Origin: an uncultured Sphingobacteriales bacterium
Lineage (GTDB): Bacteria > Bacteroidota > Bacteroidia > Chitinophagales > Chitinophagaceae
Assembly: GCA_937991535.1 (NCBI GenBank)
Contig: CALKHN010000090.1
Location: 57,558 to 121,557, forward strand
Reading direction: 5' to 3'
DNA length: 64,000 nt
Shown piece by piece: positions 32,682 to 41,121 of this stretch (position 1 is the stretch's first letter; each line of letters starts with the position of its first letter). A program made the translations under genes and the position numbers. The notes under the pieces are model-generated. The model had not been told where the DNA came from and ran no database searches. It worked only from the letters and a program-made list of their open reading frames with translations.

Positions 32682-34460
32682 TTGTATAATTCTAATTTTG
32701 ACAAGTTTCCCGAAGTGGCAGTTCATGGCTATAGCGGTTATTCGGGATGGGATGAAATTGCCGGTGAACTTCAAAGCCGCGTCTATCAGGAAAAGGCTGA
32801 CCCCTGCATCATAACTATTGAGTGCTACCATGGCGTTTTGGCAGAACAACTGGTCGCGCGGTTGAAACAGCGTATCACCGATACGATACATTTTATTCCT
32901 GTGCAAAAAGCAATGCTTGCTGCAGACCAGGTTAATGATCTGGTGTTTCCCTATGTTACAGATGACCCTGTTTTCGGCCGCATCACTTCGCTTGACCTGA
33001 AGCATTTTTTTCAGCCTCAACGCCTGGAACAGTTGCGCCAGGAAATAAAAAATACGAAAGACATAATATGCATTTATGGAATGGGGGCCTCCCTTGTTTA
33101 TGAAAAGCCGCATATGCTGGTGTATGCAGATATGCCCCGATGGGAAATTCAACTGCGGTTCAGGCGCAACGAGATCAGTAACCTGGGAGCAGACAACCGC
33201 AACGATGCATTTTCGTACCAGTACAAAAGAGCTTTTTTTGTTGACTGGCGTGTATGCGACAAGTTAAAAAAAGAACTGTTACACGTGGCTGATTATGTAT
33301 TGGATACAACACACCCGGAAGACCCGAAAATGGTGTCCGGACCGGCATTACAGGATGCATTAAAGGAAATAGTGCAACGGCCTTTCAGGGTGGTACCCTT
33401 CTTTGATCCCGGCCCCTGGGGAGGACAGTGGTTGAAGGAGGTTTGTGATTTGGAAAGAACAGCAAAAAATTTTGCATGGGGCTTCGATTGTGTGCCGGAA
33501 GAAAACAGTTTGCTGATACGCTTTGATCATATTTTGTTTGAAACACCCTCCATCAATCTTGTTTTTAGTGAGCCCAAAGCGCTGCTGGGTGCCAAAGTAT
33601 TTGAGGCTTTTGGGGCTGAGTTTCCCATAAGGTTTGATTTTCTGGATACAATGCAGGGTGGAAATCTTAGCCTGCAGGTACACCCGTTAAAAGAATACAT
33701 CCGCGAAAAATTTGGCATGCCTTATACACAGGATGAGAGTTACTATTTTCTGGAAGCGCAAGACGATTCTTTTGTATATCTCGGGCTCAAAGAAGGGATT
33801 GTTCCGGAGCGAATGATCAGCGACCTGGAAGCCGCCCAGGAAAAAAAATTAACGTTTGATGCAGATCAGTATGTAGAAAAATGGCCGATCCGCAAACACG
33901 ACCATGTACTGATCCCGGCAGGAACGGTGCATTGCTCAGGCGCCAACAGTGTGGTACTTGAAATCAGCGCCACCCCTTACATTTTTACTTTCAAGCTGTG
34001 GGATTGGGGAAGAATGGGTATGGATGGAAAACCGAGGCCCATTTCACTGAAGCATGGTAAAACGGCCATACAGTGGGATCGCACCACCGAATGGACCCGA
34101 AACAATATCCTTAATCAGGTACAAAAAGTGGATGAAGGGGATGGATGGGTTGAGGAGAGAACCGGACTTCATAAAGGTTCTTTTATAGAAACAAGAAGAC
34201 ATTGGTTCACAGCAAAGGTTGCACACCATACCAATGGCGTTGTGAATATACTTAACCTTGTGGCGGGCAGAGAAGCTGTGGTGGAAAGTCCGGACGATGC
34301 ATTTCGCCCCTTCATTGTACATTATGCGGAAACTTTCATTGTGCCCGCTGCTGTGGGTGCATATACTATTCGTCCATATGGTGATGGTGCCGGCTCAACC
34401 TGTTGCACAATAAAAGCATTGGTAAACACAGAAAACCTCGGGGATTACCACAGCAATTGA
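32682..34460 (+). CDS. Class I mannose-6-phosphate isomerase-like protein with extra N-terminal domain
   Basis: 592 residues starting at TTG 32682 with an AAAGGA ribosome site 6 bases upstream; no in-frame ATG exists nearby, so TTG is the probable start. Residues about 25-225 form a kinase-like domain (CIITIECYHGVLAEQLVARL, ICIYGMGASLVYE, VYADMPRWEIQLRFRR) without a recognisable P-loop. Residues about 240-592 are the isomerase cupin: metal motif LSLQVHPLKEYI, DESYYFLEA, HVLIPAGTVHCSGA and VLEISATP. It should interconvert mannose-6-P and fructose-6-P, linking mannoside breakdown to glycolysis. The double-domain form is widespread in Bacteroidota; the role of the N-terminal domain is unknown. 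The transporter gene starts 3 bases later. Confidence 0.82.
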   Translation: MYNSNFDKFPEVAVHGYSGYSGWDEIAGELQSRVYQEKADPCIITIECYHGVLAEQLVARLKQRITDTIHFIPVQKAMLAADQVNDLVFPYVTDDPVFGRITSLDLKHFFQPQRLEQLRQEIKNTKDIICIYGMGASLVYEKPHMLVYADMPRWEIQLRFRRNEISNLGADNRNDAFSYQYKRAFFVDWRVCDKLKKELLHVADYVLDTTHPEDPKMVSGPALQDALKEIVQRPFRVVPFFDPGPWGGQWLKEVCDLERTAKNFAWGFDCVPEENSLLIRFDHILFETPSINLVFSEPKALLGAKVFEAFGAEFPIRFDFLDTMQGGNLSLQVHPLKEYIREKFGMPYTQDESYYFLEAQDDSFVYLGLKEGIVPERMISDLEAAQEKKLTFDADQYVEKWPIRKHDHVLIPAGTVHCSGANSVVLEISATPYIFTFKLWDWGRMGMDGKPRPISLKHGKTAIQWDRTTEWTRNNILNQVQKVDEGDGWVEERTGLHKGSFIETRRHWFTAKVAHHTNGVVNILNLVAGREAVVESPDDAFRPFIVHYAETFIVPAAVGAYTIRPYGDGAGSTCCTIKALVNTENLGDYHSN

Positions 34461-34463
34461 TGT

Positions 34464-35816
34464 ATGGAAAATTATAGTTTAAAATACGTATACCGGTACA
34501 CTTTTGTTGCGGCTGTGGGTGGCCTGCTTTTCGGTTATGACACTGCGGTAGTTGCAGGTGCCATTGGTTTTATACAGGAAAAATACAACCTTTCCCCGGC
34601 CATGACAGGATGGGCGGCCTCCTGTGCATTGATTGGCTGCATGGCCGGCGCAATGTTGGCCGGAATGCTTAGTGATAAGCTGGGTAGAAAGAAAGTACTA
34701 ATGATATCCGGATTTGCTTTCGCCATTTCATCTATTGGCATACTTGTTCCTGCGGATATTGAATTCTTTATTTTTTTCCGCTTCATTGGTGGTATCGGCA
34801 TTGGCATCGCTTCCATCCTGGCGCCCATGTATATTTCGGAGATAGCCCCGGCTGCCATCAGGGGTAGGCTCATATCTATTTACCAGTTGGGCATTGTGAC
34901 CGGTATATTGCTGATCTATTTTGTAAATGCCGGCATCGCGGGGTCGCACGATGAGGCCTGGAACGTAAATACAGGATGGAGGTGGATGTTTGGCTCCGGG
35001 CTGGTTCCTTCTCTTATATTCATTTTTTTGCTGCTCCCTATACCCGAGAGCCCGCGGTGGCTGGCAAAACAAAACAGGTGGAATGAAGCCGATGCCATAC
35101 TGGCCAAAGTAAATGGCAGGGAAAATGCAGATAAAGAAATCATTTCGATCCGCGGATCATTATCTGAGAAACAGGCGCCTTTTTCCGAGCTGCTAAAACC
35201 CGGCTTACGTACGGCTCTGTTTATTGGCATCGTGCTATCGGTTTTTTCGCAGATCACAGGCATTAATGTAATTATGTACTATGCGCCGGAGATATTCAAG
35301 GCTACGGGCAGCGGCTCTTCTTCGGCATTGATGCAAACCGTATGGGTTGGCGGTATTAATTTGCTGCTGACCATCATCGCTATAAAATATGTAGACAAGC
35401 TGGGAAGAAAAAAATTACTGCTTATTGGCTCCGCAGGCATGGCGGTTTGCCTTGCTATTGTTGGCCTGGCTTTTTATACAGATTCTACCGGTGGGTATTG
35501 GGTACTGGCGGGTATCCTCCTGTACATTTCATTTTTTGCTATTTCCCTTGGGCCCCTCACATTTGTAGTGGTAGCAGAAATATTTCCTAACCACATAAGG
35601 GGCAGAGCAATGGCCGTAGCGATATTTTTTTTATGGCTCTCTGTGTACATCGTATCACAAACCTTTCCTATGCTGCTGGAGTCTATAGGCAGTGCTTATA
35701 CCTTCTGGATATACATGATAACGTCTGTAATGGCTTTTATTTTTATCTGGAAAGTAGTGCCCGAAACCAAGGGGAAAACACTGGAACAGATACAGGAGAT
35801 GTGGGGAAAGGGATAG
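34464..35816 (+). CDS. Sugar porter family MFS transporter
   Basis: 450 residues with 12 predicted membrane segments. Sugar-porter marks: LFGYDTAVVAGA at about 23-34, DKLGRKK after segment 2, IPESPRWL near 200, QITGINVIMYYAPEIF near 265, a second DKLGRKK, and PETKGKTLEQIQ at the end. It imports a monosaccharide, most likely mannose, with protons. Its gene lies 3 bases after the isomerase, so the two are coupled. Confidence 0.95.
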   Translation: MENYSLKYVYRYTFVAAVGGLLFGYDTAVVAGAIGFIQEKYNLSPAMTGWAASCALIGCMAGAMLAGMLSDKLGRKKVLMISGFAFAISSIGILVPADIEFFIFFRFIGGIGIGIASILAPMYISEIAPAAIRGRLISIYQLGIVTGILLIYFVNAGIAGSHDEAWNVNTGWRWMFGSGLVPSLIFIFLLLPIPESPRWLAKQNRWNEADAILAKVNGRENADKEIISIRGSLSEKQAPFSELLKPGLRTALFIGIVLSVFSQITGINVIMYYAPEIFKATGSGSSSALMQTVWVGGINLLLTIIAIKYVDKLGRKKLLLIGSAGMAVCLAIVGLAFYTDSTGGYWVLAGILLYISFFAISLGPLTFVVVAEIFPNHIRGRAMAVAIFFLWLSVYIVSQTFPMLLESIGSAYTFWIYMITSVMAFIFIWKVVPETKGKTLEQIQEMWGKG

Positions 35817-35885
35817 TGAAGAGTGAATGGTGAAACGTGAGATGTGAGAAGTGAGAAGTGAGAAGTGAGATGTGAGATGTGAGGA
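35817..35885. repeat. Tandem GTGAGA(A/T) low-complexity repeat
   Basis: After the transporter stop the sequence reads GTGAAGAGTGAATGG then a run of GTGAGATGTGAGAAGTGAGA words, heptamer-like and imperfect. Reverse-complement versions occur at 28085-28210. It may be a slippage-prone spacer; no protein is encoded. Confidence 0.7.
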
Positions 35886-35959
35886 GGGGTGCATGCCTGG
35901 CGTTTGCCCTTTTACGTTTATCATTTCACGTTTGTGGAATAACCTATCAATCATTAACG

Positions 35960-37165
35960 ATGCGGATACCGGGATTACCTATTATCAGCCTGTCCATTTT
36001 TTTTACGGGAGTTTTAAACTGCGGTTGTTTTACACAAGCAAAACAGGATGAACAACTTTCTGCTGCTCTCACATTTACAGCAGTTCCCGCACCGGAATGG
36101 ACTGCACTGCTTAAAAGAAATCACGGCTGGTTCGGTGGCGATGGCATATATTCAATTGCCTTAAGCGGGATTGAGAAAGAAGGCGCCGCAAACAAGGACA
36201 GTATATTGATATGGTTTAGTGATACCTTGCTGGGAGACATCAACGATTCGCTGGAGACCGGCTTTACCATGATCAACAACAGCGCGGCATTGTTAACAGG
36301 CGGAAAACCGGATAGCACGGCCATTCGTTTTTACTGGAATACAACCACGGATAATCATGCCTCATCCCTGTTTATACCCCAAACGCCCCTTACACAAAAA
36401 GGCGAATATTACTGGCTTGGCGATGGATTTGTAAATACGGAAAGGAACAATGCTATCTATATTTTCGGCTATCGTATAAAAAATATTCCCGGGCAGGCTG
36501 TATTTGGTTTTAAACAAACCGGTAATACACTCATTCGCATACCTGGGGGTGATAAACTTTCCTTTGAACATACAGAACAAATGGATATTCCTTTTTTCCA
36601 GGGAGAAAATGCTGACTCTATTGGTTCGTTTGGCGCCGGCATATTGGTTAACACAAAAAGAGCCGGTGCACCTAACGCCGACGGATACCTGTATATATAT
36701 GGCGTAAGAGGAAAAAACAAAGAGGTTATAGCAGCGAGGGTTCGGCCGATGGCTATTGAACAATTTAATGAATGGCGGTTCTGGGATGGCAGATCGTGGA
36801 CGACCGACATAAAAGCCATTCAACCCATTGCAAACCGTGCATCCAATGAAATGAGCGTAACGCCGATTACAGGTGGCCGTTACCTGATGGTGTTTCAAAA
36901 AGATGCGATCGGAACCCAGGTTGCAGTAAGCGTTGGAACATCACCCGTTGGGCCCTTTGGACCCGTTACAGATGTATACGATGTAAAAGATGACCTGAAA
37001 GATTCACCCAGTCTTTTTTCTTACAATGCCAAGGCACATCCCGTGCTTTCACAACCTGGTGAATTGCTGATCAGTTATAATATCAACTCCTTTGATTTTT
37101 CAGGGGATATAAAAAAGTTCCCCCACCTGTACCGTCCGCGGTTTATAAAGCTGAAATATGAATAA
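35960..37165 (+). CDS. DUF4185/DUF5005-like exported lipoprotein (five-bladed propeller type)
   Basis: 401 residues from the ATG at 35960 (MRIPGLPIISLSIFF), with a lipobox-like GVLNCGC. The frame extends further up to 35879 but runs through the repeat. The rest resembles the DUF4185/5005 beta-propeller: GWFGGDGIYSIAL near the start, WFSDTLLGDI, NSAALL, YYWLGDGFV, YLYIYGVRG, EWRFWDGRSWT, MSVTPITGGRYLMVFQKD and a closing LLISYNINS. In these proteins the propeller binds or cleaves sugars; activity has not been shown for this group. It lies between the transporter and a GH92 gene in the mannoside operon. Confidence 0.7.
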   Translation: MRIPGLPIISLSIFFTGVLNCGCFTQAKQDEQLSAALTFTAVPAPEWTALLKRNHGWFGGDGIYSIALSGIEKEGAANKDSILIWFSDTLLGDINDSLETGFTMINNSAALLTGGKPDSTAIRFYWNTTTDNHASSLFIPQTPLTQKGEYYWLGDGFVNTERNNAIYIFGYRIKNIPGQAVFGFKQTGNTLIRIPGGDKLSFEHTEQMDIPFFQGENADSIGSFGAGILVNTKRAGAPNADGYLYIYGVRGKNKEVIAARVRPMAIEQFNEWRFWDGRSWTTDIKAIQPIANRASNEMSVTPITGGRYLMVFQKDAIGTQVAVSVGTSPVGPFGPVTDVYDVKDDLKDSPSLFSYNAKAHPVLSQPGELLISYNINSFDFSGDIKKFPHLYRPRFIKLKYE

Positions 37166-37226
37166 CAACCGCGCATGTCGTTAATAGCTACCTGGAATAA
37201 TAATACACCGGTATAAAAATGTAAAC

Positions 37227-39950
37227 ATGAAAAGATTCTGCCGTATTTTTTTATTGTGTTGTATAGCCAGCATCAGCATTTTTAGCTACGCGGGTACTGG
37301 CAATATCGCTCCAACAGCAAAGGTTACCGCCAGTACTTTTGCCAATGAAACCTATGCTGTACAAAATGTAACGGATGGCTGGATAGGTGTAGATGGTAAA
37401 GGCGAATGGGCCTGCGCAGGAGTTACAACCGACTGGGGTTATATAAGGCTGCCATGGATACAATTGGAATGGGAACAACCGCAGTTGATTAATAAAATAG
37501 TCTTATACGACCGTCCTTCATTGCAGGAAAATATTAGCGGGGGAAAATTACTGTTCAGCGACAGCAGCATGTTGTGGGTAAACCAGATACCGGCCGATGG
37601 AAGCGGCATGGCGGTTTCTTTTACAGCCCGCAAGGTGAAGTGGATAAAGTTTATAGTAACCGATGCTACAGGAAAGGATATAGGATTTTCTGAAATAGAA
37701 GTATTTCCTTCTCCTGAGCAGGCAAAGAATTATGTGTCGTGGGTAGACCCTTATATTGAGACCAACCGCGGCAGGTATTTCTTTTTTATTACCGGAAGCC
37801 TTCCATTTGGAATGGCCAGCGCCGCACCACTTACGCGCAACAAAAATCAATATGGAGGAGGATATAATTATAATGAAAAACATATCCTTGGTTTTGAACA
37901 GATCCACGCGTGGATGATGTCGGGCATAGAGATCATGCCTGCTACGGAGAATCAAAATCCCGCAGAAGGGCAACAGGGTTGGAAATCTTCGTTTAGTCAC
38001 GATGATGAGATTGTGCAACCCGGTTATCATCGTGTAATGCTCCGGGACAATAAAATATGGGTAGAGCAAACAGCCACTGAAAGAGTGAATTATTACAGGT
38101 TTCGTTATACAAAAAAAACCGCGGGCAGGATCATTATTAACCTGTCTGGTCATGTGTCCAACAGTACCATGGCCGATGCAAAAGTTACCCGCATCAGCGA
38201 CACCGCGATAGAAGGATCATTCAGTTCCATAAAAAGATACTGGGGCGGGCCAAAAGAGGTACGCATATTTTTTGTTATCCGGTTCGACAAGCCTTTTCAA
38301 TCGCTCGATGCCTGGCAGGGCAATACAGCAACAAAGCGGATCAATCAGGCAAGTGGCGATAGCCTCAGCCTGGCTGCAGCATATCCTTTCAGCAAAGGAG
38401 ATGAACTGCAGATGAAAATAGGACTTTCCTATACCAGCACAGAAAATGCACGGCTAAACCTGGAGCAGGAATGCAGCGGATGGAATTTCGATAACGTAAA
38501 AGCACAGGCGCAAAATACCTGGAACCAATGGCTTGGCCGGATAGATGTAAAGGGAGGCAGCCGCGAACAGAAAATAAAATTTTATACCGACCTCTGGCAT
38601 GTATTACTGGGCAGGCAAAAAATCAATGATTTGTCGGGCGATTATCCCGACCGCACTACCGGCAAAAGAAAAGGGAATTTTACCGATGCGGTTTTTAAAA
38701 TAAAAACCGTTCCTAAAGACGCAGCGGGTAAACCCAGGTTCAATATGTACAACTCGGATGCATGGTGGCTTACTCAATGGAACCTCAACATATTGTGGGG
38801 ACTGGCATGGCCGGAAATGATGGATGAACTGTCATCTTCTATGATTGAATACGCGAACAATGGCTACCTGCTGCCCCGCGGCCCTTCAGGCGGCGGTTAT
38901 TCGTACATTATGACGGGATGTCCTGCTTCTAACCTGGTTGTAAGTACTTATATGAAAGGGCTGCTCACCAAAACAAATGTCAGTCATGCTTATGAAGTAG
39001 TGAAGCGAAATCATTTGCCGGGCGGCATGCTGGGCGACAGCGCCAGCATAAACTTTTATACCCGCAATGGATGGTGGCCCGGGAACGCGGGCATTACCAT
39101 TGAAGCTGCATTCCAGGACTGGGGCATAGCACAGATGGCGCACAAACTGAAAAAGAAAAAGGATTACCGTTTTTTTCTAAACCGGTCCAAAGGCTGGTCG
39201 TTGTGTTTTGATACCACACAAAAATTATTATTCCCCAAAAACAGCAAGGGCGATTTTATACACAAAGATCCGTTGAGTGGTAAAGGCTGGGTGGAAGCAA
39301 ATGCCTGGCAGGCAACATGGGGCGTGTCGCATGCCATGCCCGAACTGGTGTCCAAAATGGGCGGAACAGACAGCTTTTGCAATAAACTGAACTACGCATT
39401 CGAACAGTCTCAGCCGGATGACTTTGTATATGGCTATACCAGTGGCTATGTTAGCTATGCCAACCAGCCGGGGTGCTCCAACGCGCATGTGTTCAGCTAC
39501 GGAGGCAAGCCCTGGCTCACGCAATACTGGGTACGAAAAGTAAAAGAACAGGCATACGGTGGTATAACGCCGGATCTTGGTTATGGCGGTCACGATGAGG
39601 ACCAGGGGCAAATGGGCGCCGTAAGCGCTTTGATGGCAATAGGCTTGTTCGACATTATGGGAAACCAGGCGCAGCAGCCGGTGTATGAAATTACTTCTCC
39701 GGTGTTTGATGAAGTAACGATTCAATTGGATAAAAGATATTACAGGGGCGAAAAGTTTGTGATTAAGACGCATAACAACAGTGCCCCAAATTGTTATATA
39801 CAATCCGCGAAATTGAACAATCAAACACTAAATAATTTCTGGTTCAGTCATGATACCTTTACCAAAGGTGGCGCCCTTGAATTGTGGATGGGTGATGAAC
39901 CCAATAAAAGCTGGGGAACAGCGGCATTGCCTCCTGCATGTATCCCTTAA
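37227..39950 (+). CDS. GH92 family alpha-mannosidase with N-terminal discoidin-like (F5/8 type C) domain
   Basis: 907 residues with a signal peptide (MKRFCRIFLLCCIASISIFS). Residues about 25-165 are a F5/8C-like carbohydrate-binding domain (IAPTAKVTASTFANETYAVQ, WIQLEWEQPQLINKIVLYD, VKWIKFIVTDATGKDIGFSEIEVF). The GH92 body follows from YVSWVDPYIETNRGRYFFF: acid segment EANAWQATWGVSHAMPELV, NQPGCSNAHVFSYGGKPW and YGGHDEDQGQMGAVSALMAIGLFD. The acid-segment form EANAWQATW differs from EGNA-x-Q in the other two enzymes, pointing to a different GH92 subgroup and perhaps other linkage preference. Part of the plus-strand operon; ROK kinase follows after 17 bases. Confidence 0.94.
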   Translation: MKRFCRIFLLCCIASISIFSYAGTGNIAPTAKVTASTFANETYAVQNVTDGWIGVDGKGEWACAGVTTDWGYIRLPWIQLEWEQPQLINKIVLYDRPSLQENISGGKLLFSDSSMLWVNQIPADGSGMAVSFTARKVKWIKFIVTDATGKDIGFSEIEVFPSPEQAKNYVSWVDPYIETNRGRYFFFITGSLPFGMASAAPLTRNKNQYGGGYNYNEKHILGFEQIHAWMMSGIEIMPATENQNPAEGQQGWKSSFSHDDEIVQPGYHRVMLRDNKIWVEQTATERVNYYRFRYTKKTAGRIIINLSGHVSNSTMADAKVTRISDTAIEGSFSSIKRYWGGPKEVRIFFVIRFDKPFQSLDAWQGNTATKRINQASGDSLSLAAAYPFSKGDELQMKIGLSYTSTENARLNLEQECSGWNFDNVKAQAQNTWNQWLGRIDVKGGSREQKIKFYTDLWHVLLGRQKINDLSGDYPDRTTGKRKGNFTDAVFKIKTVPKDAAGKPRFNMYNSDAWWLTQWNLNILWGLAWPEMMDELSSSMIEYANNGYLLPRGPSGGGYSYIMTGCPASNLVVSTYMKGLLTKTNVSHAYEVVKRNHLPGGMLGDSASINFYTRNGWWPGNAGITIEAAFQDWGIAQMAHKLKKKKDYRFFLNRSKGWSLCFDTTQKLLFPKNSKGDFIHKDPLSGKGWVEANAWQATWGVSHAMPELVSKMGGTDSFCNKLNYAFEQSQPDDFVYGYTSGYVSYANQPGCSNAHVFSYGGKPWLTQYWVRKVKEQAYGGITPDLGYGGHDEDQGQMGAVSALMAIGLFDIMGNQAQQPVYEITSPVFDEVTIQLDKRYYRGEKFVIKTHNNSAPNCYIQSAKLNNQTLNNFWFSHDTFTKGGALELWMGDEPNKSWGTAALPPACIP

Positions 39951-39967
39951 ACGCAAATCAATAAAAG

Positions 39968-40843
39968 ATGAACAATTTGGTTATAGGAGTGGATATCGGT
40001 GGCACGCATATTACCGCGTGTGTGGTTGATACAGATAGCGGAGCAATTATTAATGGTACCTGCATGAGAGGAGCAATAGATCCTCTGCAATACAAGGAGC
40101 AGGTCATCCGCTCATGGGCTGAAACCATAGCCGCCTGTGCCAAACAACATGGAAGCAGCATTAACCGCGTGGGTATTGCCATGCCCGGTCCTTTTGATTA
40201 TGAAAAGGGCATCAGCTTTATTACCGGTTTACACAAATACGAATGCCTTTACGGATTAAATGTAAAGCAATTGCTGGCTGCTGAACTGGGCGTAACTTCT
40301 AACAGCATTCGTATGATGAATGATGCCACAGCCTACCTGGCGGGTGAATTGAAAGCCGGCGCCGGTAAGGGTTGTGATCATGTTGCCGGTATTACGCTGG
40401 GAACAGGATTGGGTTCGGCAGTATATGAAAACGGTTTTTTCCACGAAGGCGATCTCTGGTGCTTTCCTTTCCGTGAAAGCAGGGCCGAAGAATTTTTAAG
40501 TTCCAGGTGGTTTATATCGGAATATGCAAAAAGAAAAAACAAAAAAATTGCAGGCGCAAAAGAACTGGCTGCTATGGCAAAGGATGATGCAACTGCCAGG
40601 AAATTGTTTGAAGAATTTGGATATACACTGGGCGAAGTATTGAAAGACAGGTTTTCTGATCATTTCCCCGAACGCATTGTCGTTGGCGGAAATATTGCCA
40701 AAGCCTGGGATCTGTTTAAACCCTATTGCGAAGAAGTAATACAGCAGCATGTGTATTCCTGTATGCTGGCGCCTGCCCAACTGGGAGAAAACGCTGCACT
40801 CGTCGGAGCCGCCTGTTTGTGGGAGGTAAAAAGAGAAAAGTGA
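39968..40843 (+). CDS. ROK-family sugar kinase
   Basis: 291 residues. ATP-binding DIGGTHITACVVD at 9-21, catalytic Asp in MMNDATAYLAGE, and glycine-rich ITLGTGLGSAVYENG. The usual ROK zinc cluster C-x-C-G-x-x-G-C-x-E is absent: that region reads FFHEGDLWCFPFRESRAEEF, so this is an atypical, zinc-free ROK protein. It probably phosphorylates a hexose such as mannose or glucose, which would feed the isomerase 5 kb upstream. It is the last gene of the plus-strand operon. Confidence 0.88.
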   Translation: MNNLVIGVDIGGTHITACVVDTDSGAIINGTCMRGAIDPLQYKEQVIRSWAETIAACAKQHGSSINRVGIAMPGPFDYEKGISFITGLHKYECLYGLNVKQLLAAELGVTSNSIRMMNDATAYLAGELKAGAGKGCDHVAGITLGTGLGSAVYENGFFHEGDLWCFPFRESRAEEFLSSRWFISEYAKRKNKKIAGAKELAAMAKDDATARKLFEEFGYTLGEVLKDRFSDHFPERIVVGGNIAKAWDLFKPYCEEVIQQHVYSCMLAPAQLGENAALVGAACLWEVKREK

Positions 40844-40902
40844 GAAGAGAGAATATATTGTTCCTTACTTGTCTTCTGGTACCGGTATGATAATTCCGCT
40901 GT

Positions 40903-41108
40903 GCGAAGTCTCCCGACTTCGCATCTGCTATGTTCTCCGGAGATTTATATCTCCACTCATAAAGCCCATAGATCGCTATCAGCGTGGCTATTTTCCCAGT
41001 CTGGTTTTTCGGGGACAAAGTCCCGGGAGAACATAAGTAATACGAAGTCAGAGACTTCATATAGCACTAGGAACATAAGAAGTACGAAGCCGGAAACTTC
41101 AAATAGCA
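40903..41108. repeat. REP-like palindrome cluster between convergent operons
   Basis: GCGAAGTC-TCCC-GACTTCGC (40903-40922) is a perfect 8-bp hairpin. TATGTTCTCC (40929-40938) pairs with GGAGAACATA (41026-41035). Next to it lie two further copies of the unit, about 41031-41070 and 41071-41108, each ACATAAG...TACGAAG...ACTTC...ATAGCACTA. Three diverged copies in both orientations resemble a bacterial interspersed mosaic element between the ends of two converging operons. Confidence 0.65.
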
Positions 41109-41121
41109 CTATTTGAATGGC

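Noticed and set aside
35817..35885. CRISPR-like repeat
   Set aside because: The units are 7-9 bases, imperfect and without unique spacers.
38886..39824. Minus-strand ORFs of 85-198 residues inside the GH92 gene
   Set aside because: They are shadows of a well-supported 907-residue coding sequence.
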